Counted from the stretch's first letter, positions 43,132 through 51,581 are shown. The stretch is 64,000 nucleotides of DNA from Arthrobacter sp. efr-133-TYG-118 (GCF_030209755.1 NZ_JARVRH010000020.1:1-64000); one strand, 5' to 3'. Program-made: numbers and translations. The notes: generated from the sequence alone by a model not told the origin.

Positions 43132-44286
43132 TTACGCCGCAAGATGCGGATAGTCCGCTGAGCGCCCTTGGAACTGGAGCACGTCCGGGTTGCGGATGAC
43201 ACCGTCCCGAATTTCGATGGCTCGGGAGATCGTTTCGTTGGCGGCCCAGGCCTCGGGGCCCGAAATGACGGTTTCGAGGAACGGCAGGAGCGCTTCGCTG
43301 ATCTCCCAGCTGGACGAATTCCACAAGTAGGACGGGCTGTGGTCCACGGCGTAGTAGTTGATGTGGTCGCCCACCGTGAACATGGGTTCGGCGAACGTCG
43401 TGGTCCGCGCCCAACTGAAGCCCATGCCCTCGTCGCAGGAGACGTCAACAATCAAGCTGCCCGGCTGGAATGCGTCAAGGTCCCCGGTCCGCAGGTATGT
43501 CAGCGGCGAGTTCGGGTCCTGTAGCGTGCAGTTGACCACGATGTCGCTCGCGGCAAGGAACGGAGCGAGTGGCAGGCGGCCACGATCGGTAATGACCTCG
43601 CTCAGGAAAGGGGCGTTCTGGTCGTGGTCGAACTGCACTATCCGCACCGAGTGGATGGGGGAGCCGACCGCCGCTACACCGCGGTTGGTCAGCACCTGGA
43701 CATCGTGGACGCCGTGCGCATTCAGGGCGGTGACCGCGCCACGCGCTGTGGCCCCGAAGCCAATCACGACGGCGCTCAGCCGCCTCCCGTAGTCACCCGT
43801 CGAGCCCGTCAGGGCAAGGGCGTGGATGACGGAACAGTAGCCCGCAAGTTCGTTGTTCTTATGGAAGACGTGAAGTCCGAAGCCGCCGTCGCTGGCCCAG
43901 TGATTCATCGCCTCGAACGCGATCAGTGTCAGTTTCTTGTCGATGGCTAGCTGGGTGATGGCCCTGTCCTGGACGCAGTGCGGCCAACCCCAGAGGACCT
44001 GCCCGTCGCGGAGGTCGGCCAGGTCTTCCGGCTGCGGCTTGGGCAGGAGAATGACATCCGAATTCGAGATCAGTTCTTCACGGCTTGCCATGCCACTGAC
44101 CAGCGGCTCAAGTTGGCTGTCCGAAAAGCCGAAGCGCTCGCCGTAGCCGCGCTCGAGCCGGATGTGTTGCCGGAGTTCCGGAGCAATACGCTCCAGGTGC
44201 AGGGGATGGACGGGCAGCCGGCGCTCGTCCGGCTTCCGCGATGACGACAGGATGCCGAGGGTCATGGCGCCTATATGGCCGCTCAC
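43132..44286 (-). CDS. N5-(carboxyethyl)ornithine synthase-like / alanine dehydrogenase family protein
   Basis: A 377-384-residue protein of the alanine dehydrogenase/PNT family. LGILSSSRKPDERRLPVHPLHLERI at the start, VLWGWPHCVQDRAITQLAIDKKLTLIAFEAMNHW (about 95-128) and RLSAVVIGFGATARGAVTALNAHGVHDVQVLT (nucleotide fold, about 165-195) fit the N5-(carboxyethyl)ornithine synthase subgroup, which reduces imines of pyruvate and ornithine or lysine. The exact substrate is uncertain. GTG 44286 overlaps the stop of the small basic gene upstream (GTGA); ATG 44265 (MTLGILSS) is the alternative and matches homologous starts better. Convergent with the MFS gene. Confidence 0.83.
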   Translation of the reverse strand: MSGHIGAMTLGILSSSRKPDERRLPVHPLHLERIAPELRQHIRLERGYGERFGFSDSQLEPLVSGMASREELISNSDVILLPKPQPEDLADLRDGQVLWGWPHCVQDRAITQLAIDKKLTLIAFEAMNHWASDGGFGLHVFHKNNELAGYCSVIHALALTGSTGDYGRRLSAVVIGFGATARGAVTALNAHGVHDVQVLTNRGVAAVGSPIHSVRIVQFDHDQNAPFLSEVITDRGRLPLAPFLAASDIVVNCTLQDPNSPLTYLRTGDLDAFQPGSLIVDVSCDEGMGFSWARTTTFAEPMFTVGDHINYYAVDHSPSYLWNSSSWEISEALLPFLETVISGPEAWAANETISRAIEIRDGVIRNPDVLQFQGRSADYPHLAA

Positions 44287-44417
44287 TTTTTGTTGCCGGT
44301 TGCCGGCTTGGCCACCGTTGTTGCGGAGGACTCTGAAGCCCTCTTATCCGCGCGCTTTTCCTTGATGGATTTGCCGGACTTCTTCGATGCAGCTTGGCGA
44401 GGTGATTTGTCAGCCAT
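44283..44417 (-). CDS. Small basic protein (44 residues)
   Basis: ATG 44417 with GGGAGCG upstream opens a 44-codon frame encoding MADKSPRQAASKKSGKSIKE followed by KRADKRASESSATTVAKPAT and GNKK. It is Lys/Ser/Ala-rich, with no Cys or aromatic residue, and is probably disordered or nucleic-acid-binding. I recall very similar short proteins in other Arthrobacter genomes. The start, ribosome-binding site and coupling to the next gene (TGA within GTGA) support it as real. Confidence 0.75.
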   Translation of the reverse strand: MADKSPRQAASKKSGKSIKEKRADKRASESSATTVAKPATGNKK

Positions 44418-44539
44418 GATCGCTCCCTAGAGCAGAGCCGAAATGGCTCCTAGCTCCTGACGATACACCCACAGGCTTGGGCACCTTGTATCCGGGTGGC
44501 CGTTCGGTTCCGGGAAAAATGGGCCAATTAGCAAGAAAA

Positions 44540-44613
44540 TGGAGCGGGCGACGGGAATCGAACCCGCGTATCGAGCTTGGGAAGCTAGCGCTCTACCATT
44601 GAGCTACGCCCGC
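44540..44613 (-). tRNA. tRNA-Gly (anticodon CCC)
   Basis: The minus strand reads GCGGGCG-TA-GCTC-AATGGTA-GAGC-G-CTAGC-TTCCCAA-GCTCG, with TTCGATT in the T loop, ending CGCCCGC-T-CCA. All arms form, with 7-bp acceptor stem and encoded CCA; total 74 nt. The anticodon is CCC (glycine, GGG codons). The anticodon stem has one U-C mismatch (positions 28-42). Nearby ORFs that cross it are spurious. Confidence 0.93.
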
Positions 44614-44817
44614 AATACTCCGCAAACCAGCCGGAGCAGATCCCAGCTTAGCGCAGATGGAGCGCTGATCCAGACACAGACTCACCGGTATCACGGTCTC
44701 ATCAAATTCCCTGCGGAGCGCGTAAAGATTCGGTTAAGCCTCGACGTGGGTGTGTCGCGTCGCGCCACGCCTGACTATTCTGTAGCAGTTAGCTGCTGTG
44801 TCATGGGGAACCCGGCT

Positions 44818-45297
44818 ATGTCCAAGAGCCGTAAGCCGAAAGAGGATTCCGTGGCATTTGCAGAGCATGAAGTACTCATTGGTCGCGACGCCATGACCGT
44901 TTACCAATTCCTGGTCGACGGTCTCAACAATTCCCTGTGGCGCAGCGGAATCCGCAGCATTTCCCTCCGTTCCGGACATGCCGGCGAAAAAGGTGCTGTT
45001 TACCAGCAGACTTTGGCGGGCCCGGGCGGGCGGCCGATCGCGGCTGACTTCCAAATCACCGAAGCCAGGCCAGGCGCTGAAGTGCGATTCGCCGTCGTCG
45101 CCGGTCCTGCGCGGCCCACTGGCGGGTACTACCTCAGCACCGAGGGCCCCAATACCCGCCTGCGGTTCGCCCTGGAGTACCACCCCAAGGGCTTGCAGAA
45201 ACTCATGAACAGCATGATCCAAAAGACCATGGAAGACGAAGTGGTCCAGCTGGAGCAGCTCAAGTCGGTCATTGAGGAGCAAACCCCGGAGGCGTAG
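44818..45297 (+). CDS. SRPBCC-type polyketide cyclase/START-like protein
   Basis: A 159-residue helix-grip protein: FAEHEVLIGRDAMTVYQFLVDGLNNSLWRSGIRSISLRSG begins the fold, and YYLSTEGPNTRLRFALEYHPKGLQKLMNSMIQKTMEDEVVQLEQLKSVIE gives the final strand and long C-terminal helix. Such proteins bind hydrophobic ligands; none is known here. ATG 44818 was chosen (GGGGAA upstream); ATG 44803 is also in frame. Frames extending upstream to 44539 cross the tRNA and are not real. Confidence 0.85.
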   Translation: MSKSRKPKEDSVAFAEHEVLIGRDAMTVYQFLVDGLNNSLWRSGIRSISLRSGHAGEKGAVYQQTLAGPGGRPIAADFQITEARPGAEVRFAVVAGPARPTGGYYLSTEGPNTRLRFALEYHPKGLQKLMNSMIQKTMEDEVVQLEQLKSVIEEQTPEA

Positions 45298-45299
45298 TC

Positions 45300-45358
45300 C
45301 CCAGCGCCTCCCTCGCCTCGCTCCGCTCGCCCAGGGAACCCTGGCGGCGTGGGCCCAG
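45300..45358. repeat. Palindromic repeat family C, partial copy
   Basis: CCAGGGAACCCTGGCGGCGTGGGCCCA (seen at 45331-45357) and CCCTCGCCTCGCTCCGCTCG match one arm of the repeat at 20890-21046. Only one arm is present. It lies between the convergent SRPBCC and CAP-domain genes and ends at the base before the CAP gene stop. Confidence 0.75.
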
Positions 45359-47158
45359 CTACTGCGCCAGCTTGAGTCCGCCCAAACCGGTGACCGGAGT
45401 GCCCGGCGTCGTGAGGCGTCCGCCGGTCAGGTCCCAATATTCGATGGTTCCGTTGCTCAGCAGACCCGCGATTCCAGTGGTGTTGAGACCCGTGACACCG
45501 TTGAGCGAGCGCAATCCGGAGTAGTCGGTCCATCCGGTGCCCACTACCAGCCGGGCCTCAGATTTCGGCGTGGTTAGCCCGGAGCCGCGGTAGAGCCGCA
45601 GGTTCCCGTTTGCCTCCACGGCCAGCAGGTCCCGGAAGCCGTCGGCGTCGTAGTCCACCATGCTGAGGCGGATGGCACTGACGCCCGAGCCCACTTGTGT
45701 CCGTCCGACCAGGGCGGTGAGCCCCAGGTTCCGGTACAGGTAGAGCGCGCCGGTGGAATCGGTGGCGAGGATCTGCGGGAGCCGGTTGTTCCCACACCAG
45801 GTGCCCACGGCCATGGTCATCGACTGCCAGCCCGAGGAGCCCAACAAGACCGGGGCTTTGAATCCTCCATTCACCACGCCGGGGTAGAGCAGGAGCCTGC
45901 CGTCCAGCATTTGGACGAGGACATCGATCACGCCGTCGCGGTCCCAATCCGTGGTCATCACTTCTTTAGCCCCGGCGAAACCCGACCCGACCGTCCGGGC
46001 GGGACCGAACGTGCCGTTGCCGAGTGCCGGGTAGTCCCTCAGGTTGCCGGACGGGTCGACGGCGACGAGGTCACCAGCGCTGCGGATGGCTGCCGCGCTG
46101 AGGTCCAGCGTGGGCGGCTGGTGCTTCGCGATGGGGTCGCAGACAGTCGGTGCCGGAAGCTGGGGAGGGGCCGTGCCGGCACCAGGGCTGTTGACGGTGC
46201 CGGCGGGGAGCGTCGTATAGCCGAAGAGATTGACCACGCCCCACATCGTGTAGCTATTGGGGGTGGTCTGGTAGTTGCCGTCCGTGAAGGTGATTCCGAC
46301 GCCAATCACGTTGAAACGGGGATCACGCAGCAGCGCGTCGTGGGCGGGCGAGCTTTTCCACCATTCGACAAGCTGGGCGGCGTTCCGATCCCAGCGGACC
46401 GCGATGATCTCGCCCGCGCCGTTGTCGGGGTTCAAGGCCCTGGGATCGGTCCAGAAGTTGCTGCGGTGTTCAATCACCTGGCGGCTGGCGATGTTGTTGG
46501 ACCAGTCCTGCGAAAGCGTGGACACGGTGGGGTTGTACTTCACCGGATTCAAGCCAAGTGAAGTCCTGTAGGCATTGATGGCATTGAACACGGCCAGCAC
46601 CTGGGCGGAATTGTCGTCGTTGACCAATGCATGCGGTGAAACCAGCGGGACGGCTGCGGGGGAGGACTTCGTTGGAACTGTAGCCGGATCCGGCTGCGGG
46701 ACACCCCCTGCCGCCGCTCCGGGGAGCGGATCCGGGCCGGATGCCGGCGGGATGAAGGGCACCGGGGGCGGGCCGCCCGCTGCCTGGGGTGAGGTGCCAT
46801 TGCCGGGCGCGACGGTGGGGCTTGCCTGCGCGGGCGAGCTCGCCGCTTGGACGGCTGACGCAGTGCCCGCACGGGCGGGGGATGCCGTGGGGGCGGCTCC
46901 AGCTGCTGGTGCTGCGGGGGTGGGCGCGGTGGCCGTTGGTGACCCCGGCACAGGTGCGGCCTGCGGAAGGCCGGATCCCGACGGCGGTGCGGACGCCGTC
47001 GTCGTACTTTCAGCGCCTGCGGCGGTGCCTGAGGTGGGAGGCGCGGCAGTGGCAGTTCCTGCGAGCGGAAGCGGAACGGCCAGCGGGCCGGAAGCAGGGG
47101 CCATAACCGTGAGAAGGCAGGCCGCCAGCACGGCAACGGGCGCCGCAATTCGTCTCAA
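45359..47158 (-). CDS. Secreted CAP-domain and FG-GAP-repeat protein
   Basis: A 599-residue exported protein. A signal peptide (RRIAAPVAVLAACLLTVMAPASG) is followed by about 150 residues rich in Ala/Pro/Thr/Ser (a wall-spanning linker), a CAP/SCP domain (NAINAYRTSLGLNPVKYNPTVSTLSQDWSNNIA with EHRSNFW and GEIIAVRW, about 190-325), and a C-terminal FG-GAP/VCBS beta-propeller (DWDRDGVIDVLVQMLDGRLLLY, DYDADGFRDLLAVEANGNLRLY) whose Asp-rich loops probably bind calcium. It is expected at the cell surface or in the medium; the function is unknown. The start is TTG 47158 with GGGGAA upstream; the frame upstream to 47314 lacks support. Confidence 0.83.
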   Translation of the reverse strand: MRRIAAPVAVLAACLLTVMAPASGPLAVPLPLAGTATAAPPTSGTAAGAESTTTASAPPSGSGLPQAAPVPGSPTATAPTPAAPAAGAAPTASPARAGTASAVQAASSPAQASPTVAPGNGTSPQAAGGPPPVPFIPPASGPDPLPGAAAGGVPQPDPATVPTKSSPAAVPLVSPHALVNDDNSAQVLAVFNAINAYRTSLGLNPVKYNPTVSTLSQDWSNNIASRQVIEHRSNFWTDPRALNPDNGAGEIIAVRWDRNAAQLVEWWKSSPAHDALLRDPRFNVIGVGITFTDGNYQTTPNSYTMWGVVNLFGYTTLPAGTVNSPGAGTAPPQLPAPTVCDPIAKHQPPTLDLSAAAIRSAGDLVAVDPSGNLRDYPALGNGTFGPARTVGSGFAGAKEVMTTDWDRDGVIDVLVQMLDGRLLLYPGVVNGGFKAPVLLGSSGWQSMTMAVGTWCGNNRLPQILATDSTGALYLYRNLGLTALVGRTQVGSGVSAIRLSMVDYDADGFRDLLAVEANGNLRLYRGSGLTTPKSEARLVVGTGWTDYSGLRSLNGVTGLNTTGIAGLLSNGTIEYWDLTGGRLTTPGTPVTGLGGLKLAQ

Positions 47159-47291
47159 TGTTTCCCCAGATTCGCGTCGTGCCACCGTTCCCAAACACAA
47201 CAGCGGTAACGGTAGTCTATGTGGTGCACTATAGTCCCATGCGCCACTCCGGCACCACGGGGTACGGGGTGCATACGGTACTTTTGATCCT

Positions 47292-47867
47292 GTGCTGATC
47301 TCTGACCGCGACATACGTGCCGAAATCGACTCCCGACGTATCGTCCTGGAGCCCTACGACCCCGCGATGGTTCAGCCGTCCTCGGTGGATGTGAGGATTG
47401 ACCGCTTCTTCCGGCTGTTCGACAACCACAAATACGCGCACATCGACCCCTCGGAGGAGCAGCCTGAGCTGACCCGCCTGGTTGAGGTCGAGGGCGACGA
47501 GCCTTTCATCCTGCACCCGGGCGAGTTCGTGCTCGGTTCAACGTACGAGACCGTGAGCCTGCCGGACGACGTCGCCGCACGACTTGAAGGAAAGTCTTCG
47601 CTGGGGCGCCTCGGCTTGTTGACGCACTCCACGGCGGGCTTCATCGACCCCGGATTCTCGGGCCATGTGACGTTGGAACTCTCCAACGTCGCGACGCTGC
47701 CCATCAAATTGTGGCCTGGCATGAAGATCGGCCAGTTGTGCTTCTTCCGGCTCTCGTCGGCCGCTGAGCATCCCTATGGTTCCGGCGGTTACGGCAACCG
47801 TTACCAAGGCCAGCGCGGCCCCACCGCGAGCCGCAGCCACCTGAACTTCCACCGGACGGCCGTTTAG
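47292..47867 (+). CDS. dcd: dCTP deaminase
   Basis: A 191-residue dCTP deaminase, likely the bifunctional dCTP deaminase/dUTPase type of Actinobacteria, which feeds dUMP to thymidylate synthesis. MLISDRDIRAEI at the start, VQPSSVDVRIDRFFRLFDN (about 27-45), GSTYETVSLPDDVAARLEGKSSLGRLGLLTHSTAGFIDPGFSGHVTLELSN (about 77-127, with the catalytic Glu and Arg region) and GMKIGQLCFFRLSS are diagnostic. Start GTG 47292 has no clear Shine-Dalgarno. It is divergent from the CAP gene and convergent with the DUF559 gene, with repeat A in between. Confidence 0.95.
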   Translation: MLISDRDIRAEIDSRRIVLEPYDPAMVQPSSVDVRIDRFFRLFDNHKYAHIDPSEEQPELTRLVEVEGDEPFILHPGEFVLGSTYETVSLPDDVAARLEGKSSLGRLGLLTHSTAGFIDPGFSGHVTLELSNVATLPIKLWPGMKIGQLCFFRLSSAAEHPYGSGGYGNRYQGQRGPTASRSHLNFHRTAV

Positions 47868-47870
47868 CGG

Positions 47871-47929
47871 CTCGAGACGTGAGATCTCACCTCTTTGAAG
47901 GTAGGAAAGGGCCGAGATCTCACTCCTCG
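47871..47929. repeat. Palindromic repeat family A, copy 2
   Basis: A 59-bp palindrome with GTGAGATCTCA and GAGATCTCAC cores and inner CTCTTTG / GAAAGG arms. It begins 4 nt after the dcd stop and covers the last residues (EE) and stop of the DUF559 gene. Confidence 0.9.
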
Positions 47930-48861
47930 CTGACCCACCCGGCGCGGGCAAGGGCATCGCGCACGCGGCGTACGACGCCGTCGAACCCCCACGCCTTCAC
48001 GTGCCGTGCCGTAATGGTCACCGAGGTCCAGCCGATCGCGGCGATGGATTCGTCACGGCGAATGTCCGATTCCTTCTGCGTGGCAGTCAGGTGGTGGCTG
48101 CCGTCGTAATTGACGGCAACTTTGTACCGGGGGAAGGCCAAGTCCGGCCATGCCAGCTCCCGGCCGGCTGAATCCTGCACAACAAACCGCAATTCAGGTT
48201 CCGGCAATCCCCGCCGGCCGATGGCAAGCCGGAGCTTGGTTTCCGGTACGGAGTCGGCGCCAACCCTCGCGAGTTCCAGCGCCAGCCGGGCGTTCCTGCG
48301 TCCACGGATGCCTGGGTTTCCCTCCACTTGCGAACGCAAATCCTCAAGGGTACAAAGCGCGGCGCGGTTGTGGCCGAAACTACGGGATTGTCTGCAGATG
48401 AAGTGGTCGGCCGCGGCCACGAGATCGTCCAGGGGCAGCAACGCCGCCAAATCAAGCCACGTTCTGGCCGGACTCGTTACAGGGACGCCGTCAACGGTCC
48501 GGCGGTCGGCGGCCTCCAAAGCTACTCTGCGCCCGGCGACCCCCTTGCGAACTGGCCGGTTCCCGCCGTCCCACCGGAGCAAATGCAGCAGCGGCTGGCG
48601 TTCGAGATCCAGGGGGAGGGGACAGCGCCACAGGATCGCCGCCGTCGGGCCGCAACACACGGTCCGGGGCGAGATACGGGTCAGTAGGCGTGCTGTGTGG
48701 GAAAGCTCCTGGGCGGCGCCCCAAGGAACACGGACTCCACGGCTGGCCACGCGAAGATCCTTGTTCCATGCCCGGTTATCCGAAACCCCCGCATCGCGTT
48801 GCTCGGAGAGCGTGAACGAGCGACCCCTGAGGGTTTCAGGAAGAGGCCCGGGACTGCGCAT
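47920..48861 (-). CDS. DUF559 / AbiEi-like protein
   Basis: A 313-residue protein typical of actinobacteria. The N-terminal part (LSEQRDAGVSDNRAWNKDLRVASRGVRVPWGA) resembles the AbiEi antitoxin winged-helix region; the C-terminal part (about 215-300, LPEPELRFVVQDSAGRELAWPDLAFPRYKVAVNYDGSHH) is the DUF559 domain of the PD-(D/E)xK nuclease-like superfamily, with the DLAxP and VNYDG segments where catalytic residues lie. The usual annotation is hypothetical. No AbiEii toxin gene is nearby. ATG 48861 is the chosen start. Its stop codon lies inside repeat A. Confidence 0.8.
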   Translation of the reverse strand: MRSPGPLPETLRGRSFTLSEQRDAGVSDNRAWNKDLRVASRGVRVPWGAAQELSHTARLLTRISPRTVCCGPTAAILWRCPLPLDLERQPLLHLLRWDGGNRPVRKGVAGRRVALEAADRRTVDGVPVTSPARTWLDLAALLPLDDLVAAADHFICRQSRSFGHNRAALCTLEDLRSQVEGNPGIRGRRNARLALELARVGADSVPETKLRLAIGRRGLPEPELRFVVQDSAGRELAWPDLAFPRYKVAVNYDGSHHLTATQKESDIRRDESIAAIGWTSVTITARHVKAWGFDGVVRRVRDALARAGWVSEE

Positions 48862-48940
48862 GCACCAATTCTTGGCACAGCGCAGGGGTCCCCAACTCGT
48901 TATCCACAGTGGGGAGGAATAGTGCCGGGCCGCCTACAGA

Positions 48941-48999
48941 TCGAGAGGTGAGATCTCGCCTCTTTGAAGGCTCGAAAAGGCCGAGACCTCACGCCTCGA
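48941..48999. repeat. Palindromic repeat family A, copy 3
   Basis: TCGAGAGGTGAGATCTCG at the left and CGAGACCTCACGCCTCGA at the right form the arms of a 59-bp palindrome. It includes the final residues (FEA) and stop codon of the antiporter gene. Confidence 0.9.
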
Positions 49000-50194
49000 A
49001 GGACGCAATAGGCTCCGATGCCTTCGGTTTGCGCGGGGACTTGCGGAAGGCCTTGACTGTCGGTTCCACGAAACGGGCCGCGAGCGGTCCGGTGATGGCC
49101 ATGAGCAGTACGTACGCGGTGGCGAGGGCGGCAAGTTCTCGCGGGACGGCCCCCGATGTCACGGCCAGGCCTGCAATGACAATGGAGAATTCGCCGCGCG
49201 CAATCAAGGCGGCTCCGGCACGGAAACGGCCGGGAACGGCGATCCCTGCCCGCTTTGCCGCCCAGAATCCGGTCAGCACCTTGGTAACGGCTGTCGCGAA
49301 AGCCAGGAGCAGCGCCCAGCCCAGCACTGGCGGGATGCTGGACGGGTCCGTGTTGAGGCCGAAGGCTACGAAGAAGATAGCAGCGAAGAGATCCCGCAGC
49401 GGTTCAAGGATCCTCGTCGCGTTGTGGGCGGTTGCCCCCGAAATGGCAATGCCCAGCATGAACGCCCCGACGGCCGCGGAGACCTGGAGGGCGGACGCGA
49501 TGCCGGCCACCAGAAGTGCGGCCCCGAGGAGATTGAGCAGAAAGACTTCGGAGTTTTCGCTGTGCACGGCCTGGGATACCCGATGGCCGTGTTTGAGGGC
49601 TACCACCAGCACGAGGGTGACCACGGCCAATGCAATACCCACCGTCTGGAGCCCGCCCAGGAAGCCCACGCCTGCGAGGATCGCAGTCAGGATCGGAAGG
49701 TAGATGGCCATGGTGAGGTCTTCGAACACCAAGATGGCCAGAACCACTGGCGTTTCGCGGTTACCGATCCGGCCGAGATCCGTGATCACCTTCGCGGCGA
49801 TGCCGGAGGAAGAAATATAGGTGACACCGCCCATGACGATCGCGCCCACGAGTCCCCAGCCGAGCCACACGGCGATGCCCGCGCCCGGTAAGAAGTTCAA
49901 CACCAGGTCCAGGACACCGGCTTGCCAGGAGCGCCGCAGTCCGGTGACGAGTTCCGCGGCCGTATATTCCAAGCCGAGCATCAACAGGAGCAGGATAACG
50001 CCGATTTCGCCGGAAAGATGGGCGAACTCGTGCATGCCATCGAGCTTGATCAGTCCACCCGCCCCGAACGCCAGTCCCCCCACCAGATAGAGCGGAATGG
50101 GGGACATGCCGATCCTGCCGGCCAAGCGCGCCAAGAGGCCGAGACAGAAAACGACTGCGCCCAGCTCAATGAGGGTCAGGGCCAGGGGGTCCAT
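48989..50194 (-). CDS. Cation:proton antiporter (CPA2 / KefB-like)
   Basis: A 401-residue integral membrane antiporter with about 11-12 helices. GLLARLAGRIGMSPIPLYLVGGLAFGAGG at the start, EIGVILLLLMLGLEYTAAEL (about 64-83), RRSWQAGVLDLVLNFLPGAGIAVWLGWG and VVLAILVFEDLTMAIYLPILTAIL (about 152-175) are typical of CPA2 K+/H+ or Na+/H+ exchangers. It lacks the C-terminal TrkA-N/TrkA-C domains of KefB; a separate TrkA-C protein is encoded 5 nt upstream, which resembles the KhtTU arrangement. The stop lies in repeat A. Confidence 0.9.
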   Translation of the reverse strand: MDPLALTLIELGAVVFCLGLLARLAGRIGMSPIPLYLVGGLAFGAGGLIKLDGMHEFAHLSGEIGVILLLLMLGLEYTAAELVTGLRRSWQAGVLDLVLNFLPGAGIAVWLGWGLVGAIVMGGVTYISSSGIAAKVITDLGRIGNRETPVVLAILVFEDLTMAIYLPILTAILAGVGFLGGLQTVGIALAVVTLVLVVALKHGHRVSQAVHSENSEVFLLNLLGAALLVAGIASALQVSAAVGAFMLGIAISGATAHNATRILEPLRDLFAAIFFVAFGLNTDPSSIPPVLGWALLLAFATAVTKVLTGFWAAKRAGIAVPGRFRAGAALIARGEFSIVIAGLAVTSGAVPRELAALATAYVLLMAITGPLAARFVEPTVKAFRKSPRKPKASEPIASFEA

Positions 50195-50199
50195 GGACG

Positions 50200-50682
50200 T
50201 CAGCCGTTGCGCAGAATGGCAGCCGCAGAGTCAAGACCTTCCTGCGTACCGACAGCCACCAGCAAATCACCCGTGTGAAGGACGACGTCGGGAGCCGGTG
50301 AGGGAACCACTTCGCCTTCGCGCATGATCGCCACGATCGATACACCACTGCGGGTGCGGATCTGGGCTTTGCCCATGGGCTGGTTGTTAAAAGGGGAGTC
50401 CGCGGTGATGGAGAACTGCCGCGTGACAATGCCGGGGATTTCCTTGTGGGCTTCGGCCAGGCGCATGGCGATGTGCTGTCCGCCGAGGAGGTTACCCAGG
50501 GCGGCGGCTTCGTCTGCGGTCAAGGGGATGGACGCCTGGCAGGTATCGGGATCGTCCCATGTGGAGACGAAAAGCTCGGTCTCACCCTCCCGCATCTCGA
50601 CAACACCGATCCGCCGTCCCGAGGCCGTGATGAAATCCTTGCGGACCCCGAGGCCTGGAAGTTCTGTCTCATCCACGTTCAT
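50200..50682 (-). CDS. TrkA-C domain regulatory subunit of the antiporter
   Basis: A 160-residue soluble protein. The N-terminal half (DETELPGLGVRKDFITASGRRIGVVEMREGETELFVST) and the C-terminal RCK_C/TrkA-C part (GMPIGKAQI-like GKAQIRTRSGVSIVAIMREGEVVPSPAPDVVLHTGDLLVAVGTQEGLD) match KhtT-type regulators that gate K+/H+ antiporters in response to nucleotides such as c-di-AMP. ATG 50682, and the stop is 5 nt before the antiporter start, so both are made together. Confidence 0.9.
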   Translation of the reverse strand: MNVDETELPGLGVRKDFITASGRRIGVVEMREGETELFVSTWDDPDTCQASIPLTADEAAALGNLLGGQHIAMRLAEAHKEIPGIVTRQFSITADSPFNNQPMGKAQIRTRSGVSIVAIMREGEVVPSPAPDVVLHTGDLLVAVGTQEGLDSAAAILRNG

Positions 50683-50760
50683 AAGTCCACCCTAGCCCTC
50701 TTGAAGGGGCGGCGGAATGACGCCACTCGAGCCGCTCACACAAAGCGGTCCGCGCCCTTT

Positions 50761-51546
50761 CTAGGGGGTCAAAGCCAGTCCGCGCGCGGCGTCGTCGTAG
50801 TATCCGCGGTTCGCCAATCCGGCCGCTGCCGCCTCGTCCAGGACCACCACAGCGTCGGCATGCCATTGCAGGATCGAACCCGGGCACGACGCCGTCAGCG
50901 GGCCCTCGACGGCGGCAGCGACCGCGGCGGCCTTCGCGGCACCGGTGGCGATGAGCACCAGCCGGCGCGCATCCAGCACGGTCCCCAAACCCTGGGTGAT
51001 GCAGTGGGTCGGGACATCGCCGTCGTCGTCGAAGAACCGGGCGTTGTCCTGCCTCGTGCGGGCCGTCAGCCGCTTCAGCCGGGTCCGGGAGGACAGGGAG
51101 GATCCGGGCTCGTTGAAGCCCACATGGCCGTTGGCGCCGATGCCCAGGATCTGCACGTCGACGCCGCCGGCGGCACCGATTGCGGCGTCGTAGGCAGCAG
51201 CTCCCGCCTCGAGCTCGGCCTGGGTGGTGCCGGTACCGTCAGGGACATTCAGCCCGGCCAGGGGAAGTCCGATCACATCGCACACCTCGCGAATCAGGAC
51301 CTGGCGGTACGACTGCGGGTGCTCCGCCGGAAGGCCCACATATTCGTCCAAGGCGAATCCCTTGGCGGCCGAGAAATCCGCGCGACCCGCGGCCGCTGCA
51401 GCCGCGAGTTCCGCGTACAGTCCCAGCGGCGAAGAACCGGTGGCCAGCCCCAGCACTGCTCCCCCGTCCGCAGGGATTCCTGAAAGGACGGCGTGGGCGG
51501 CGGCCGAAGCGGCCGATTCCGGAGTGGGCGTGACGATGACTTCCAT
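50761..51546 (-). CDS. nagB: Glucosamine-6-phosphate deaminase
   Basis: A 261-residue NagB. GLATGSSPLGLYAEL (about 33-47), FALDEYVGLPAEHPQSYRQVL (about 64-84, with catalytic Asp), LGIGANGHVGFNEPGS (about 135-150) and LIATGAAKAAAVAAAVEGPLTASCPGSILQWH are the family's active-site blocks. It converts glucosamine-6-phosphate to fructose-6-phosphate and ammonia. It follows a GH3 hexosaminidase gene (35 nt gap) and a ROK regulator, giving an amino-sugar recycling or use operon. Confidence 0.95.
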   Translation of the reverse strand: MEVIVTPTPESAASAAAHAVLSGIPADGGAVLGLATGSSPLGLYAELAAAAAAGRADFSAAKGFALDEYVGLPAEHPQSYRQVLIREVCDVIGLPLAGLNVPDGTGTTQAELEAGAAAYDAAIGAAGGVDVQILGIGANGHVGFNEPGSSLSSRTRLKRLTARTRQDNARFFDDDGDVPTHCITQGLGTVLDARRLVLIATGAAKAAAVAAAVEGPLTASCPGSILQWHADAVVVLDEAAAAGLANRGYYDDAARGLALTP

Positions 51547-51581
51547 GGCAACTTTCTGTCGGTGGGTGATGTGCGCTGCAG

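Noticed and set aside
44539..44817. N-terminal extension of the SRPBCC gene
   Set aside because: The frame passes through the tRNA-Gly gene in the opposite orientation and lacks conserved sequence.
47920..48861. AbiE toxin-antitoxin system
   Set aside because: Only the AbiEi/DUF559-like protein is present; no nucleotidyltransferase toxin gene is adjacent.
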